DNA of 64,000 bases. Origin: Nocardiopsis sp. CNT312 (GTDB lineage: Bacteria; Actinomycetota; Actinomycetes; Streptosporangiales; Streptosporangiaceae). Numbering within the stretch: the stretch's first letter is position 1; each line of letters opens with the position of its first letter. Under the pieces are notes generated by a model. That model was not told where the DNA came from and made no database searches. It saw nothing but the letters and a program-made list of their open reading frames with translations. The translations under genes were made by a program, and so were the position numbers. Of this stretch, positions 25,254 through 35,392 are shown piece after piece. The stretch covers positions 51,693-115,692 of the forward strand of contig NZ_AZXF01000021.1 of NCBI RefSeq assembly GCF_000515115.1, read 5' to 3'.

Positions 25254-26348
25254 CTATCCCTGCCCCATCAGCCGCGCGACCTGGCCGCCACGCCGCTGAC
25301 CGCCGCGGGTGCCGAACTGGAGCGCCTCGACGACCGGTGCCCGCGCGTGCACCTGCGCCCCGCCCGACGGACGCACCGACGCGCCCAGGTGGCGCATGAC
25401 GCGCAGCATGGCGGTGTTGGACAGGGTGGTCTCCGCCCTCAGCTCAGCCAGCCCCCAGTCGGCGGCGGTGGCCGTCAGGGCCCGGGCCAGGGCCGTGCCC
25501 ACACCGTGCCCCTGCCAGGCGTCCTCCACCATGAGGGCGATCTCCCCCACGCCGGGGTCGAGCGTGTACATCAGGTGCCCGAGCGCCACGGGCTCCTCGC
25601 GGCCGTGGGGCCGCACCGCCAGCGTCAGCCCGCGCTCGGGATCACAGAAGACCTGACGCATGTGCGGGCTCAACTCCCGCATACCCGTGGAGTACCTGCC
25701 GCGCACCGTCTCGGGCGAGCAGCGCCGGTGCAGGCCGTCCAGGGCGGGCAGGTCAGCGTCCCGTACCTGCCGCAGGGACAGTTCCACACCGTCGGCCGTG
25801 GACACGGTCCGCTCGGTGGGCACCGGCCCGGCCGAGGGCATCACGGAGCGGACCAGCGCGTCGGCGCGACTGTTCTCGGTCCAGGTGAAGGGACGTGACC
25901 GGCGGCGCACGAGCACCCCGCGCAGGGGGCCTACCGGGACGAGCATCACGGTGCCGACCGCCGTGTCCGCGACCTCGTCCTGGCTGGTCAGATTGGTCCA
26001 GCAGGCCTCGTCGGCCAACAGCAGATCAGCGAGCGCGTCGGGCAGCGCGTTGGGGTGCGCCCTCAACCGGGCGGTGAGGAGCAGGGCCCGGGTGACGTCG
26101 TCACCGACCTCGCGCCGGAGGGCGGGGACCGCGTTCGTCTTGCCGGAGGGGCAGCGCTCGGCGACCGCGTCCACGGCCCGGACGTGGTCCCCGGGCAGGT
26201 CCACGACGAACTCGTCGACCACGCCCGACACGTCGGTGTGGATGGAGAGCCCGACGATGTTGCCGCCGCACCGGGCGAGGGCGTCGACGATGCCGGCCAG
26301 CTCCCCCGGGCGATCCTCGACCGTCGTCCTGATCCTCCACAGGCCCAC
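25254..26348 (-). CDS. ACT-domain plus GNAT N-acetyltransferase fusion
   Basis: A 364-aa protein with two parts. Residues 1-75 are an ACT-like regulatory domain (LWRIRTTVEDRPGELAGIVD, then NIVGLSIHTD), normally an amino-acid sensor. Residues about 195-340 are a GNAT acetyltransferase (LRQVRDADLPALDGLHRRC, the acetyl-CoA motif VEDAWQGHGVGTALAR, and LSNTAMLRVMRHLGA). The middle section links them. GTG 26348 has GGGAG six bases upstream. Amino-acid-binding domains fused to GNAT are known in actinobacteria, where they control protein lysine acetylation allosterically. That role here is inferred; the substrate is unknown. Confidence 0.82.
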   Translation of the reverse strand: MGLWRIRTTVEDRPGELAGIVDALARCGGNIVGLSIHTDVSGVVDEFVVDLPGDHVRAVDAVAERCPSGKTNAVPALRREVGDDVTRALLLTARLRAHPNALPDALADLLLADEACWTNLTSQDEVADTAVGTVMLVPVGPLRGVLVRRRSRPFTWTENSRADALVRSVMPSAGPVPTERTVSTADGVELSLRQVRDADLPALDGLHRRCSPETVRGRYSTGMRELSPHMRQVFCDPERGLTLAVRPHGREEPVALGHLMYTLDPGVGEIALMVEDAWQGHGVGTALARALTATAADWGLAELRAETTLSNTAMLRVMRHLGASVRPSGGAQVHARAPVVEALQFGTRGGQRRGGQVARLMGQG

Positions 26349-26524
26349 AGGCGCTCCCTCCCAGTGGATGTCCCCGCCGCCACGACGCGTCGTCGGGCCG
26401 TGGCGGCGGGGTGCGCACCGACGTGGTATTACCATCGCCGACCCGCGTTTCGGGGATGTTAGGCCACCGTTGAGTTCCCGAGCCGCCGTGCGCGCCCCCG
26501 TGACACGCCGTTCACCTGAGTGCG

Positions 26525-26926
26525 CTAGCGGAGGACGCGCACCTCGCACCGGAGCCCCGGCGCCGCGACCAGACGAGCGTCACCGGTCACCAGAGCACAG
26601 TCCAGGGCTTCGGCCACCGCGACGTAGGCCGCGTCGTAGGCCGTCAGATTGGATCGCAGTTCCCAGATCCGGTCAGCGACTTCCCTGACGGGCTCCACAT
26701 GGGAGATCGCTTGCAGGGAATAGAGTTTGCGTGCGGCTTCAGCGTCACCGATGGGCACCTTCCGCCCGAGCACAAGCCCCCTGAGCGCGTTGAGGAACTC
26801 GACGGGCTGGTGGCTGGGGGCGTACCACTCACTGTCGGCACCGAGCACCCGACGTACTGCGGCGGTAGAACGGCTCGGTGTTCCCAAGTAGAGATCGATC
26901 AAGACAGAAGTGTCGACGACGATCAC
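26525..26926 (-). CDS. vapC: VapC-type PIN-domain toxin
   Basis: A 133-aa PIN-domain ribonuclease. The first acidic residue is in IVVDTSVLIDLYL (Asp5), the next is Glu43 in PVEFLNALRG, then Asp in LTAYDAAYVAVAE and in ALVTGDARL, completing the four acidic PIN positions. VapC toxins cut RNA, often tRNA or rRNA, unless bound by their antitoxin. The start overlaps the antitoxin stop by four bases (ATGA), the normal vapBC layout. Confidence 0.92.
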   Translation of the reverse strand: MIVVDTSVLIDLYLGTPSRSTAAVRRVLGADSEWYAPSHQPVEFLNALRGLVLGRKVPIGDAEAARKLYSLQAISHVEPVREVADRIWELRSNLTAYDAAYVAVAEALDCALVTGDARLVAAPGLRCEVRVLR

Positions 26927-27183
26927 GCGACACCGCTCTTCCCGTCACCGCCCGACACGTCGTCACCGCGAGCGGCGCGGACCGCCGCGACGATCTCGTC
27001 CATGCTCAGAGCGGCTCCCGGCAGAGGCGTCTGTTCGACTACCTGCCGATTGCGGGCGAAGCGCGCCTCACGCTCCAACACGGCGAGCACGTACGTCTGG
27101 AGTGACTGCCCCGATCGCCGGGCTTCCGCAGCCAGGATCTCTCTGACCTCGTCCGGAACGTCTTTGACCTGAATAGCTCCCAT
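26923..27183 (-). CDS. vapB: Ribbon-helix-helix antitoxin (VapB/FitA-like)
   Basis: An 86-aa antitoxin. The N-terminal IQVKDVPDEVREILAAEARR and SGQSLQTYVLAVLE form the ribbon-helix-helix DNA-binding fold of the FitA/VapB type. The C-terminal half, with PGAALSMDEIVAAVRAARGD, would wrap the PIN toxin encoded immediately downstream. It probably also represses the operon. Confidence 0.9.
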   Translation of the reverse strand: MGAIQVKDVPDEVREILAAEARRSGQSLQTYVLAVLEREARFARNRQVVEQTPLPGAALSMDEIVAAVRAARGDDVSGGDGKSGVA

Positions 27184-27266
27184 GGCGCGATAATAGCTGA
27201 AGCATCCTCGACATAGATCGAAAATAGAGGACTTCTTGGCGCCATTTCAGCGCCAACCGACATCTG

Positions 27267-27947
27267 TCACCGCGGGGGCGGGGTGCGCTCCACGATCGAG
27301 GGCAGCGGGGCCGTGTACTCGACCATGCGCAGGATCCGCTCCTTGACCGCCGAGGGCACCTGGACGTAGAACTGCGTGGGTGCCTCCTCCGGTTCCAGCC
27401 CCAGGCCGTCGGCGGTCTCCGCCCAGTTGGGCAGTTCGGCGTCGGTCCGGTGGGTGTCCAGGACGAACTCGATGAAGTAGAGGGGCCTGCGCTCGCCCAC
27501 CCGCACCTCGCGTACGCGCCGGATCTCCGGCCAGGCGACGAACGTCCCCTCTCCGGGGAACCACCACTTGCGCTCCTGGAGCACCGTGATCCCGTCGCTG
27601 TCGGCACTGATGCCCTGGCGGGTGATGCGCTGGGGAAGGCCCCGCACCATGAACACGTTGCCGACGGGCCCCAGGAAAGCCATCACCACCGCGGCGGCGC
27701 CCCACAGCGCCACCGAGCCGACGGTGTAGTCCGCCGTCATCAGGTGCCAGACCAGCGATCCCGTCACCGCGGCGAACCCTGCGGTGAGGAGTGCGGAGAA
27801 GTAGGCGGCGGCGATCCACATCCTGGTGTTGGGGCCGCGCAGACTGACGTAGCGCCTCAAGTGGGAGACGCTGGCGGGCCGATGGGACAGGTCCGAGGGC
27901 AGGGCGTGCGTCGTGGCGGGAACGTCGGGGGGCTCGGGCGCAGACAT
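27267..27947 (-). CDS. Membrane protein with PH-like domain, hypothetical
   Basis: A 226-aa protein with two TM helices (about 44-66 and 80-102) followed by a soluble beta-rich domain of about 115 aa. That part, with VLQERKWWFPGEGTFVAWPE and RRPLYFIEFVLDT, looks like the bacterial PH-like domain seen in small actinobacterial membrane proteins. ATG 27947 is the natural start. No catalytic motif is present and the role is unknown. It lies alone between the VapBC pair and a divergent small gene. Confidence 0.65.
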   Translation of the reverse strand: MSAPEPPDVPATTHALPSDLSHRPASVSHLRRYVSLRGPNTRMWIAAAYFSALLTAGFAAVTGSLVWHLMTADYTVGSVALWGAAAVVMAFLGPVGNVFMVRGLPQRITRQGISADSDGITVLQERKWWFPGEGTFVAWPEIRRVREVRVGERRPLYFIEFVLDTHRTDAELPNWAETADGLGLEPEEAPTQFYVQVPSAVKERILRMVEYTAPLPSIVERTPPPR

Positions 27948-28069
27948 GCCCCCATTGTCCCAACTCCGCACAGCGCTCCGCGCGTCGGAGCACCGGCGTC
28001 CCTGAGCCGCAGCGGGGCGTGGGGAGAATCCCCGGCGGATCGGTCGCGGGTCCCGCTAGAGTCCATGCC

Positions 28070-28333
28070 ATGAGACGCAAGACACACGAGTACGACACGG
28101 AACTGCGGGTCCGGGGGGAGGTCCTCGTCCTGGACGGTGTGTCCTATCAGGGACGCACGGTCCTGGAGGAGGGCCCCGACGGTTTCGCCCCGCTCGATCG
28201 GTGGGCCAAGGGCGTCGCCGAGACCCTGGGGGAGCCGGTGACCTGGTATGCCCTGGACGGGGAAGAGGTCGCCGCACGGAGCACTGTGCAGCCGGAACGG
28301 AACCGGGACCCTCAGAACCGCCGTGCGCTCTGA
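28070..28333 (+). CDS. Small hypothetical protein, 87 aa
   Basis: A soluble 87-aa protein starting MRRKTHEYDTELRVRGEVLV at ATG 28070. It has a beta-strand-rich first half (VLDGVSYQGRTVLEEGP) and no recognised motif. Its last 22 bases overlap, on the opposite strand, the end of a candidate zinc-ribbon gene (28312). Family unknown. Confidence 0.55.
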   Translation: MRRKTHEYDTELRVRGEVLVLDGVSYQGRTVLEEGPDGFAPLDRWAKGVAETLGEPVTWYALDGEEVAARSTVQPERNRDPQNRRAL

Positions 28334-28458
28334 GCTCCGCACTTGGCGCACTGGAACTTGCGGTCGTCGCCGAGAATCCAATCGTGGTCGCCACCGGTCG
28401 GACAGGTGGACATCGGCACCATCTCCTCGAAGGGGTTGTCGGGGTCGGTGCCGGTCAC
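28312..28458 (-). CDS. Small zinc-ribbon-like protein
   Basis: A minus-strand frame coding for about 48 aa that ends STCPTGGDHDWILGDDRKFQ-CAKCGAQSARRF. The spacing C-x5-H-(x)n-CxxC suggests a one-zinc ribbon of the type often found in very small actinobacterial proteins. The start is uncertain: GTG 28458, GTG 28479 and ATG 28413 are possible, the last having GAGGAG nine bases upstream. It is convergent with, and overlaps the end of, the gene at 28070. Confidence 0.5.
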   Translation of the reverse strand: MTGTDPDNPFEEMVPMSTCPTGGDHDWILGDDRKFQCAKCGAQSARRF

Positions 28459-28627
28459 TGTATTTCTCAGAGACCACACCGGTCCCAGGAATGAGAAAGT
28501 GCTTCCGTCTTTCACCTCCGAAGCGGGAAACCCGAACCCAGAGAATCGCCATGAAAACCCTGAGTGATCGACTCTGGGCCGAGAAAGGGCCCGGGGCCGC
28601 AACCGCGGCGGACCCGAGCCGGGCGAC

Positions 28628-28999
28628 CTAGTTCCGGGACGCCTGCATGTGCGCCTCGACGGCGGCGCGGTCGGCACGGAGCTTGGCGAGCGCCTCGTCG
28701 AGGATGAGCTTGCCCTCCTCCTCGCTGCGCCGTTCCTTGACGTAGGCGAGATGGGTCTTGTACGGCTCGGTGCGCGGCGGCGAGGGGGGGTTGGCCCGGT
28801 CCTTGCCGGCGGGGAAGCCGCACCGGGGGCAGTCCCACTCGTCGGGGACGGCCGCCTCACTTGCGAAGCTGGGCACGACCTCGTGACGGTTGGCGCAGTA
28901 GAACGACACCCGGATCCGAGGGGCGGCCTCGCCCCGCTCCGCCTCGCCCATGGGGCCTGCTCCGACACGGCTGCCACGGATGGCACTGCCACTACCCAC
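28628..28999 (-). CDS. rbpA: RNA polymerase-binding protein RbpA
   Basis: A 123-aa actinobacterial transcription factor that binds the principal sigma factor and RNA polymerase and helps open promoters. The central core has RIRVSFYCANRHEVVPSFAS and EWDCPRCGFPAG, supplying the zinc-type Cys/His set. TEPYKTHLAYVKERRSEEEG follows, which is the basic linker, then the sigma-interacting helices near the end. The first 25 residues are a flexible tail. GTG 28999 has AAGGAG six bases upstream. Clear family match at normal length. Confidence 0.95.
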   Translation of the reverse strand: MGSGSAIRGSRVGAGPMGEAERGEAAPRIRVSFYCANRHEVVPSFASEAAVPDEWDCPRCGFPAGKDRANPPSPPRTEPYKTHLAYVKERRSEEEGKLILDEALAKLRADRAAVEAHMQASRN

Positions 29000-29076
29000 G
29001 AAAAACTCCTTCGGCGAACGCGCTCACCGGGGGAATCCGGGCGAGCGTGACTGTGGAGGGGCCCTACGGGAGGCGG

Positions 29077-29310
29077 CTACACCCGGCTGTACAGGACGCC
29101 AAGGACGATGATGGAGAGGATCCACACGATGCCGACGGCCACCGTCATGCGGTCGAGGTTGCGCTCGACCACCGACGACCCGCCGAGCGAGGACGTGACG
29201 CCACCGCCGAACATGTCGGACAGGCCACCGCCCTTGCCCTTGTGCAGGAGCACCAGGAAGATCAGCAGCACACTGAGAACCATCACGAAGATGGACAGAC
29301 CGAGAGTCAC
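29077..29310 (-). CDS. secG: Preprotein translocase subunit SecG
   Basis: A 77-aa membrane protein with two TM helices (about 3-24 and 55-75) joined by the conserved cytoplasmic loop HKGKGGGLSDMFGGG. SecG assists the SecYE channel in protein export. It follows tpiA in the gap-pgk-tpiA-secG order typical of actinobacteria. GTG 29310 is the start where the first helix begins; the longer open frame to 29388 is not needed. Confidence 0.95.
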   Translation of the reverse strand: MTLGLSIFVMVLSVLLIFLVLLHKGKGGGLSDMFGGGVTSSLGGSSVVERNLDRMTVAVGIVWILSIIVLGVLYSRV

Positions 29311-29604
29311 ACGCTCACCCGTAGTTCGACCCCGAATCGGGGGGATGGACACCGCGGCCCCGCATCCCCCACGCACCTGCGGCGGCACCGCGGTAGCGGG
29401 CCGACCGGCTCGGTCCGTGTGAGGAGGAGGCCGGGACGATTTCGGATTTTACCGTGTCTTGGCCGGACACGGGTGGGGCTTGGCCCGCGAGGCACGGGAA
29501 ACCCCTGGACGAAGTCTAGCCTGATCGCCGTCCCCGTGGCGCACCCCGCCCACCGCGACGGGTGGTTCCACCCGTCTGGACGGGGCGTGCCGGGGCTCCG
29601 GACC

Positions 29605-30381
29605 TCAGCTCTCGCCGAAACGGATCACCTTGACGAACTCGTCCGCCTTCAGGCAGGCACCGCCGACCAGGGCGCCGTCGACGTCCTTCTGGGCCATGAT
29701 GCCTGGGGCGTTGTCGCCCTTGACCGAACCACCGTAGAGGATCCGGACCCGGTCGGCGAGCTCGGGTGAGTACAGCTCACCCAGCCGCACACGGACCGCG
29801 GCGCAGACCTCCTGGGCGTCCTCGGGGGTGGCTACCTCGCCGGTACCGATGGCCCATACCGGCTCGTAGGCCACCACCAGCTTCTCGGCCTGCTCTGCGG
29901 TGACTTCCTTCAGCGCTCCGTCCAACTGCGCCAGGACGTGCTCGACCTGGGCGCCCCGTTTGCGGACCTCCAGGCCCTCGCCCACGCACAGGATCGGGAC
30001 GAGCCCGTGCCGGTAGGCCGCCTTGACCTTGGCGTTGACCAGGGCGTCGTCCTCGTCGTGGTACTCGCGGCGCTCGGAGTGGCCGGCCAGGACGTAGGAG
30101 CACTCCAGTTTGGCCAGCATCGCTCCGGAGACCTCTCCTGTGTAGGCCCCCTTGTCGTGGGCGGAGAGGTCCTGGGCGCCGTACCCGATGCGCAGCTTGT
30201 CGCCGTCCACGAGCGTCTGGACGCTGCGCAGATCGGTGAACGGCGGGAGGACGACGACCTCGACGCTGTCGTGGTCCTTACCGTTCAGGGCGAAGGCCAG
30301 CTTCTGGACGAGCGCGATGGCCTCCAGGTGGTTGTTGTTCATCTTCCAGTTGCCCGCGATGAGCGGCAGGCGCTGGGACAT
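29605..30381 (-). CDS. tpiA: Triosephosphate isomerase
   Basis: A 258-aa glycolytic enzyme that interconverts dihydroxyacetone phosphate and glyceraldehyde 3-phosphate. It has the N-terminal GNWKMNNN (catalytic Lys), AGHSERRE (catalytic His) and [11 protein letters not shown] (catalytic Glu), plus [11 protein letters not shown] at the phosphate site. ATG 30381 is chosen over GTG 30387 because GGGAAG lies five bases upstream. It is 38 bases downstream of pgk and likely cotranscribed with it. Confidence 0.97.
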   Translation of the reverse strand: MSQRLPLIAGNWKMNNNHLEAIALVQKLAFALNGKDHDSVEVVVLPPFTDLRSVQTLVDGDKLRIGYGAQDLSAHDKGAYTGEVSGAMLAKLECSYVLAGHSERREYHDEDDALVNAKVKAAYRHGLVPILCVGEGLEVRKRGAQVEHVLAQLDGALKEVTAEQAEKLVVAYEPVWAIGTGEVATPEDAQEVCAAVRVRLGELYSPELADRVRILYGGSVKGDNAPGIMAQKDVDGALVGGACLKADEFVKVIRFGES

Positions 30382-30419
30382 GGTCACTTCCCGTCGGTTC
30401 GGTTGGAGTGAAGGGGGCG

Positions 30420-31604
30420 TCAGCGGAGCACGTCGATACCGGGCAGGTCCTTGCCCTCCAGGTACTCCAGGCTCGCACCGCCTCCAGTGGAGATGTGGCC
30501 GAAGGCCGCCTCGTCGAACCCGAGGGCGCGCACGGCTGCGGCGGAGTCCCCGCCGCCGACCACGGTGAAGGCCCCGGAGCCGATGAGCGCCTCGGCCAGC
30601 GCACGGGTGCCGCCCGCGTAGGGCTCCATCTCGAACACGCCCATCGGGCCGTTCCAGAACACGGTGCGGGTGTCGGCGATCTTCGAGGCGAAGAGCTCCT
30701 GGCTCTTGGGGCCGATGTCCAGCCCCATGCGGTCGGCCGGGATCGCGTCGACGTCCACCGCGGCGTGGGGGGCGTCGGCGGCGAACTTCTCCGCGGCCAC
30801 GACGTCCACGGGCAGGACGATCTCCACGCCCTCGCGCTCGGCGCGGTCGAGGTATCCGCGCACCGTGTCGAGCTGGTCGGCCTCCAGCAGGCTGGCACCG
30901 ACCTCGAAGCCCTGGGCCTTGAGGAAGGTGAACACCATCCCGCCGCCGATGAGCAGGCGGTCGGCGGTACCGAGCAGGTTGTCGATGACGCCGAGCTTGT
31001 CGGAGACCTTGGACCCGCCGAGCGCGACGGCATAGGGCCGCTGAGGCTCGGAGGTGAGCCGTTCCAGGACCTCGACCTCGGTCAGGACCAGGCCGCCGAC
31101 GGCGCGCGGGAGCCTGCCGGGCAGGTCGTAGACGCTGGCGTGCCTGCGGTGCACTGCCCCGAAGGCATCGCCGACGTAGAGGTCGGCGAGCTGGGCGAAC
31201 CGGTCGGCGAGCTCACCGCGCTCGGCGTCGTCCTTGCTGGTCTCACCGGGTTCGAAGCGCACGTTCTCCAGCAGCGCGACCTGGCCGTCGGTGAGGGCGG
31301 CCGCGGTGGCGTGCGCCGATTCGCCTGCGGTGTCAGCGGCGAAGGCCACGTCGGTGCCGAGCAGCTCGCCCAGGCGGGCCGCGACGGGGCGCAGGGAGAA
31401 CACCGGGTCCGGGGCGCCCTTGGGGCGGCCCAGGTGGGCCGCGACGATGACGCGCGCGCCGCGCGCGCGCAGTTTCTCGATCACGGGCAGGGCCGCTCGG
31501 ATGCGGCCGTCGTCGGTGATCCGATCGCCGTCCAGGGGAACGTTGAGGTCGGATCGGACGAACACACGCTTACCGGAGACGTCGAGGTCGTCGATCGTCC
31601 GCAT
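30420..31604 (-). CDS. pgk: Phosphoglycerate kinase
   Basis: A 394-aa glycolytic kinase making ATP from 1,3-bisphosphoglycerate. The N-terminal lobe has [14 protein letters not shown] and the substrate block AAHLGRPKG. The hinge region has [10 protein letters not shown], and the ATP lobe has WNGPMGVFE and [10 protein letters not shown] with the closing [14 protein letters not shown]. Length and order are normal. ATG 31604 has AGGAGA upstream. It lies 127 bases after gap, with a strong hairpin between them. Confidence 0.97.
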   Translation of the reverse strand: MRTIDDLDVSGKRVFVRSDLNVPLDGDRITDDGRIRAALPVIEKLRARGARVIVAAHLGRPKGAPDPVFSLRPVAARLGELLGTDVAFAADTAGESAHATAAALTDGQVALLENVRFEPGETSKDDAERGELADRFAQLADLYVGDAFGAVHRRHASVYDLPGRLPRAVGGLVLTEVEVLERLTSEPQRPYAVALGGSKVSDKLGVIDNLLGTADRLLIGGGMVFTFLKAQGFEVGASLLEADQLDTVRGYLDRAEREGVEIVLPVDVVAAEKFAADAPHAAVDVDAIPADRMGLDIGPKSQELFASKIADTRTVFWNGPMGVFEMEPYAGGTRALAEALIGSGAFTVVGGGDSAAAVRALGFDEAAFGHISTGGGASLEYLEGKDLPGIDVLR

Positions 31605-31662
31605 GGCAGGTCTCCTCGGGAAGGTCGGCCCGGACGTCGCTCCGGGCGGGGCGGGCAGGTCC

Positions 31663-31707
31663 CACGCACGGCACCCCTTCGCGGCGGACGAAGGGGTGCC
31701 GTGCGTG
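31663..31707 (-). terminator. 19-bp perfect stem-loop between gap and pgk
   Basis: CACGCACGGCACCCCTTCG (31663-31681) pairs perfectly with 31689-31707 around a 7-base loop. It lies 24 bases after the gap stop and 58 bases before the pgk start. No T-tract follows. It could be a partial terminator, or an RNA-stabilising hairpin that sets gap mRNA above pgk. Confidence 0.65.
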
Positions 31708-31731
31708 CGGAGGGCTCGGTCGGTCCGTCCT

Positions 31732-32763
<1,032 letters not shown>

Positions 32764-32958
32764 TCATTTCCACCCGCGCATCCACCTTCTGCGCCGCGTG
32801 TGCCGCCGGCTGGGCAGGTCACCGCGTTGAACAGGGTTAACACGCGCCAGGTGTTGTCAGAAGAGCCTAGCGGAGGGCCGCGGGGCGGCGGTTGCCGACC
32901 CGGGTCGACCGCGTGGCAGGCCTTGTGGGCTCGTTCCCATACTGACATCCACCGCACA

Positions 32959-32974
32959 ACAGGTCTAGACCATT
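32959..32974. promoter_or_regulatory. DasR-like operator (dre) upstream of gap
   Basis: ACAGGTCTAGACCATT contains the perfect palindrome GGTCTAGACC, the core of the Streptomyces DasR-responsive element (consensus about ACTGGTCTAGACCACT); 12-13 of 16 positions agree. It sits about 225 bases before the gap start. DasR is a GntR-family regulator released by glucosamine-6-phosphate. The link to gap control is inferred. Confidence 0.5.
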
Positions 32975-33035
32975 GTGAAGAGTTGTACAGGGGTTTTTGC
33001 AGCTCACAAAGTCGAACACCGCGCCGCGGAGGCCC

Positions 33036-33057
33036 GCGGCCCTTTCATCGGGGCCGC
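33036..33057 (-). terminator. Short hairpin after whiA
   Basis: GCGGCCC (33036-33042) pairs with GGGCCGC (33051-33057) around an 8-base loop, directly after the whiA stop at 33064. It could end the uvrC-to-whiA transcript. Only 7 bp, so moderate support. Confidence 0.4.
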
Positions 33058-33063
33058 CGCCGC

Positions 33064-34044
33064 TCAGGGCACGAGCATGTCCGGGGTGAGGTTGGCCTCG
33101 GTGCCCTCGATGCCCAGGTCACTCGCCCGCTTGTCGGCCATCGCCAGGAGCCTGCGGATCCGTCCCGCGATGGCGTCCTTGGTCAGAGGTGGAACCGACA
33201 ACTGCCCCAGCTCCTCCAGGGAGGCCTGCTTGTGCGCCAGGCGGAGCTTGCCCGCCGCCACCAGGTGCTGGGGGGCCTCCTCTCCCAGGATCTCCAGGGC
33301 CCGCTCCACCCGTGCCCCCGCGGCCACCGCCGCGCGGGCGCTGCGCCGCAGGTTGGCGTCGTCGAAGTTGGCGAGCCGGTTGGCCGTGGCCCGGACCTCC
33401 CGGCGCATGCGCCGCTCCTCCCAGGCCAGCACGCTCTGGTGCGCCCCCAGCAGCGTCAGCAAGGCTCCGATGGAGTCGCCGTCGCGCACCACCACCCGGT
33501 CCACGCCGCGCACCTCGCGCGCCTTGGCGTGCACCTTGAGCCGACGCGCCGCACCGACCAGGGCCAGCGCCGCCTCCGGTCCGGGACAGGTGGCCTCCAG
33601 CGACATCGACCGCCCCGGCTCGGTCAGGGAGCCGTGCGCGATGAACGCGCCGCGCCAGGCCGACTCGGCGTCGCACGCACCGCCCGCCACCACGTGGCGC
33701 GGCAGCCCGCGCACGGGACGGCCGTTGTTGTCAACCAGGCCGGTCTGCCGTGCCAGGGACTCGCCGTCCCTGATCACCCGGACCACGTACCGGTTGCCCT
33801 TGCGCAGCCCGCTCGGGGACAGGACCACCATCTCGGACTCGTGCCCGAAGACCTCGGAGATGTCCTTGCGCAGGCGGCGCGCGGCGATACCGGTGTCGAG
33901 TTCGGCCTCGATGACGATCCGCCCGCCCACCAGGTGCAGGCCGCCGGTGAACCGCAGGATGGTGGACACCTCCGCCTTGCGACAGCATGGCTTGAGAATG
34001 ACCAGACGGCTCAACTCGTCCTTCACCACGCCGGTCATCGCCAT
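33064..34044 (-). CDS. whiA: DNA-binding protein WhiA
   Basis: A 326-aa regulator with a LAGLIDADG-like N-terminal fold ([44 protein letters not shown]) and a C-terminal helix-turn-helix part ([30 protein letters not shown]). In Streptomyces WhiA works with WhiB to switch on sporulation septation genes. In other Gram-positives it also affects division. ATG 34044 has GGGGGAGG nine bases upstream. Last gene of the uvrC-rapZ-yvcK-whiA block. Confidence 0.95.
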   Translation of the reverse strand: MAMTGVVKDELSRLVILKPCCRKAEVSTILRFTGGLHLVGGRIVIEAELDTGIAARRLRKDISEVFGHESEMVVLSPSGLRKGNRYVVRVIRDGESLARQTGLVDNNGRPVRGLPRHVVAGGACDAESAWRGAFIAHGSLTEPGRSMSLEATCPGPEAALALVGAARRLKVHAKAREVRGVDRVVVRDGDSIGALLTLLGAHQSVLAWEERRMRREVRATANRLANFDDANLRRSARAAVAAGARVERALEILGEEAPQHLVAAGKLRLAHKQASLEELGQLSVPPLTKDAIAGRIRRLLAMADKRASDLGIEGTEANLTPDMLVP

Positions 34045-34287
34045 CCCCGCGATCCTCCCCCTATGAAGTGAGCCGTTCCGGCGTCCCCGCACCGGGCGCC
34101 GGCCCGCGCCGCCGTGGCCCCGCCACGCTCGGCGTCCTCGTGGCAGACTACGTGACGGGGCGCTCGCTGCCGACCCCCGCGCCGCGTGTCGCCGGGCCCC
34201 GATCCCGCTGGCAGGGCGGCGTGTCGTGCTTCGTGGCGGTTGCATCCCATTGCTCCGCGAACAGTCCCGGCGGCGGGGCCGCCCGTC

Positions 34288-35265
34288 TCACCCGCCCAGG
34301 ACACCCTCCAGCGCGACGGCGAAGCGCTCGGCGTCGTGCCGGGGCGTACCGTCCTCCCGCGCCAGGTCGGCCAGGACCAGGCGGCCGCCCAGCCGACACA
34401 CGACGTGTTCGAGCGGCTCCACCTCGTCGACGGTCCCGCGGTCGGCCAGAACCACGTCCACACCGAGTTTGGGCGCGTGCTCGTGCAGGACCTCCAGGTA
34501 GGTCTCGGGCCGGAACCCCTCGGTCTCGCCCTTCTGCGGGGAGAGGTTCAGCGCCACCAGGCGTCGGGCCCGGGTGGTGACCAGGGCGTGGGCGAGATCG
34601 GGCACCAGCAGGTGCGGCAGCACGCTGGTGAACCACGAACCGGGACCGAAGACCACCCAGTCGGCCTCGCGCACCGCCTTGACCGCCTGCGGGCTGGCGG
34701 GCGGGTCCTCGGGGATGAGGGAGATGGAGCGGACCCGGCCGCTGGTGCTCGCGCACGCCACCTGGCCCCGCACCGTGGTCAGCTTCCCGGGCCGGGACGC
34801 GTCGATCCCGGCCACCTCCGCGGCGATGTCCAGGGGCACCGACGACATCGGCAGCACCCGCCCGTGCGCCCCGAGCAACTGCCCCACCCAGTCCAGGCCC
34901 GCCACGGAGTCGCCCAGCAGTTCCCAGAGCGCCACGATCAGCAGGTTGCCGACCGCGTGCCCGTGCAGTTCGCCCTCGGAGCGGAACCGGTGCTGGAGGA
35001 CCTGGCTCCAGGTGTGGCCCCAGTCGTCGTCGCCGCACAGCGCGGCCAGCGCCATCCGCAGGTCCCCCGGGGGCAGCACGCCCAGCTCACGGCGGAGCCG
35101 ACCGCTGGAACCGCCGTCGTCGGCGACGGTGACGACGGCGGTGACGTCGGTGGTCACCCGACGCAGCGCGGACAGGGAGGCGTGCAGGCCGTGCCCGCCG
35201 CCCAGCGCGACCACCCGTGGCGGACGCTGCCCCTCGACGTCCTCCGACACCCTGCGTTTCGACAT
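34288..35265 (-). CDS. yvcK: YvcK/CofD-like gluconeogenesis factor
   Basis: A 325-aa cytoplasmic protein of the YvcK (CofD-like) family with the N-terminal nucleotide-sugar site VVALGGGHGLHASLSALR, followed by VTVADDGGSSGRLRRELG and VFGPGSWFTSVLPHLLV. In Bacillus and mycobacteria YvcK/CuvA binds UDP-GlcNAc and supports cell-wall metabolism. The start is uncertain: ATG 35265 is used; upstream GTG codons at 35307 and 35295 are in frame. It follows rapZ after 127 bases, in the standard order. Confidence 0.93.
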   Translation of the reverse strand: MSKRRVSEDVEGQRPPRVVALGGGHGLHASLSALRRVTTDVTAVVTVADDGGSSGRLRRELGVLPPGDLRMALAALCGDDDWGHTWSQVLQHRFRSEGELHGHAVGNLLIVALWELLGDSVAGLDWVGQLLGAHGRVLPMSSVPLDIAAEVAGIDASRPGKLTTVRGQVACASTSGRVRSISLIPEDPPASPQAVKAVREADWVVFGPGSWFTSVLPHLLVPDLAHALVTTRARRLVALNLSPQKGETEGFRPETYLEVLHEHAPKLGVDVVLADRGTVDEVEPLEHVVCRLGGRLVLADLAREDGTPRHDAERFAVALEGVLGG

Positions 35266-35392
35266 GTCGACTGCGGCCTGCCCCTCGTCCCTGTACACGA
35301 TCGCCACCGACGGTGACCGGGCCAATCTAAGCGAAGGCGCTACAAATGGCGATTTCGCTCACCGTACGTGAGACACCACGCATATACAGGGA

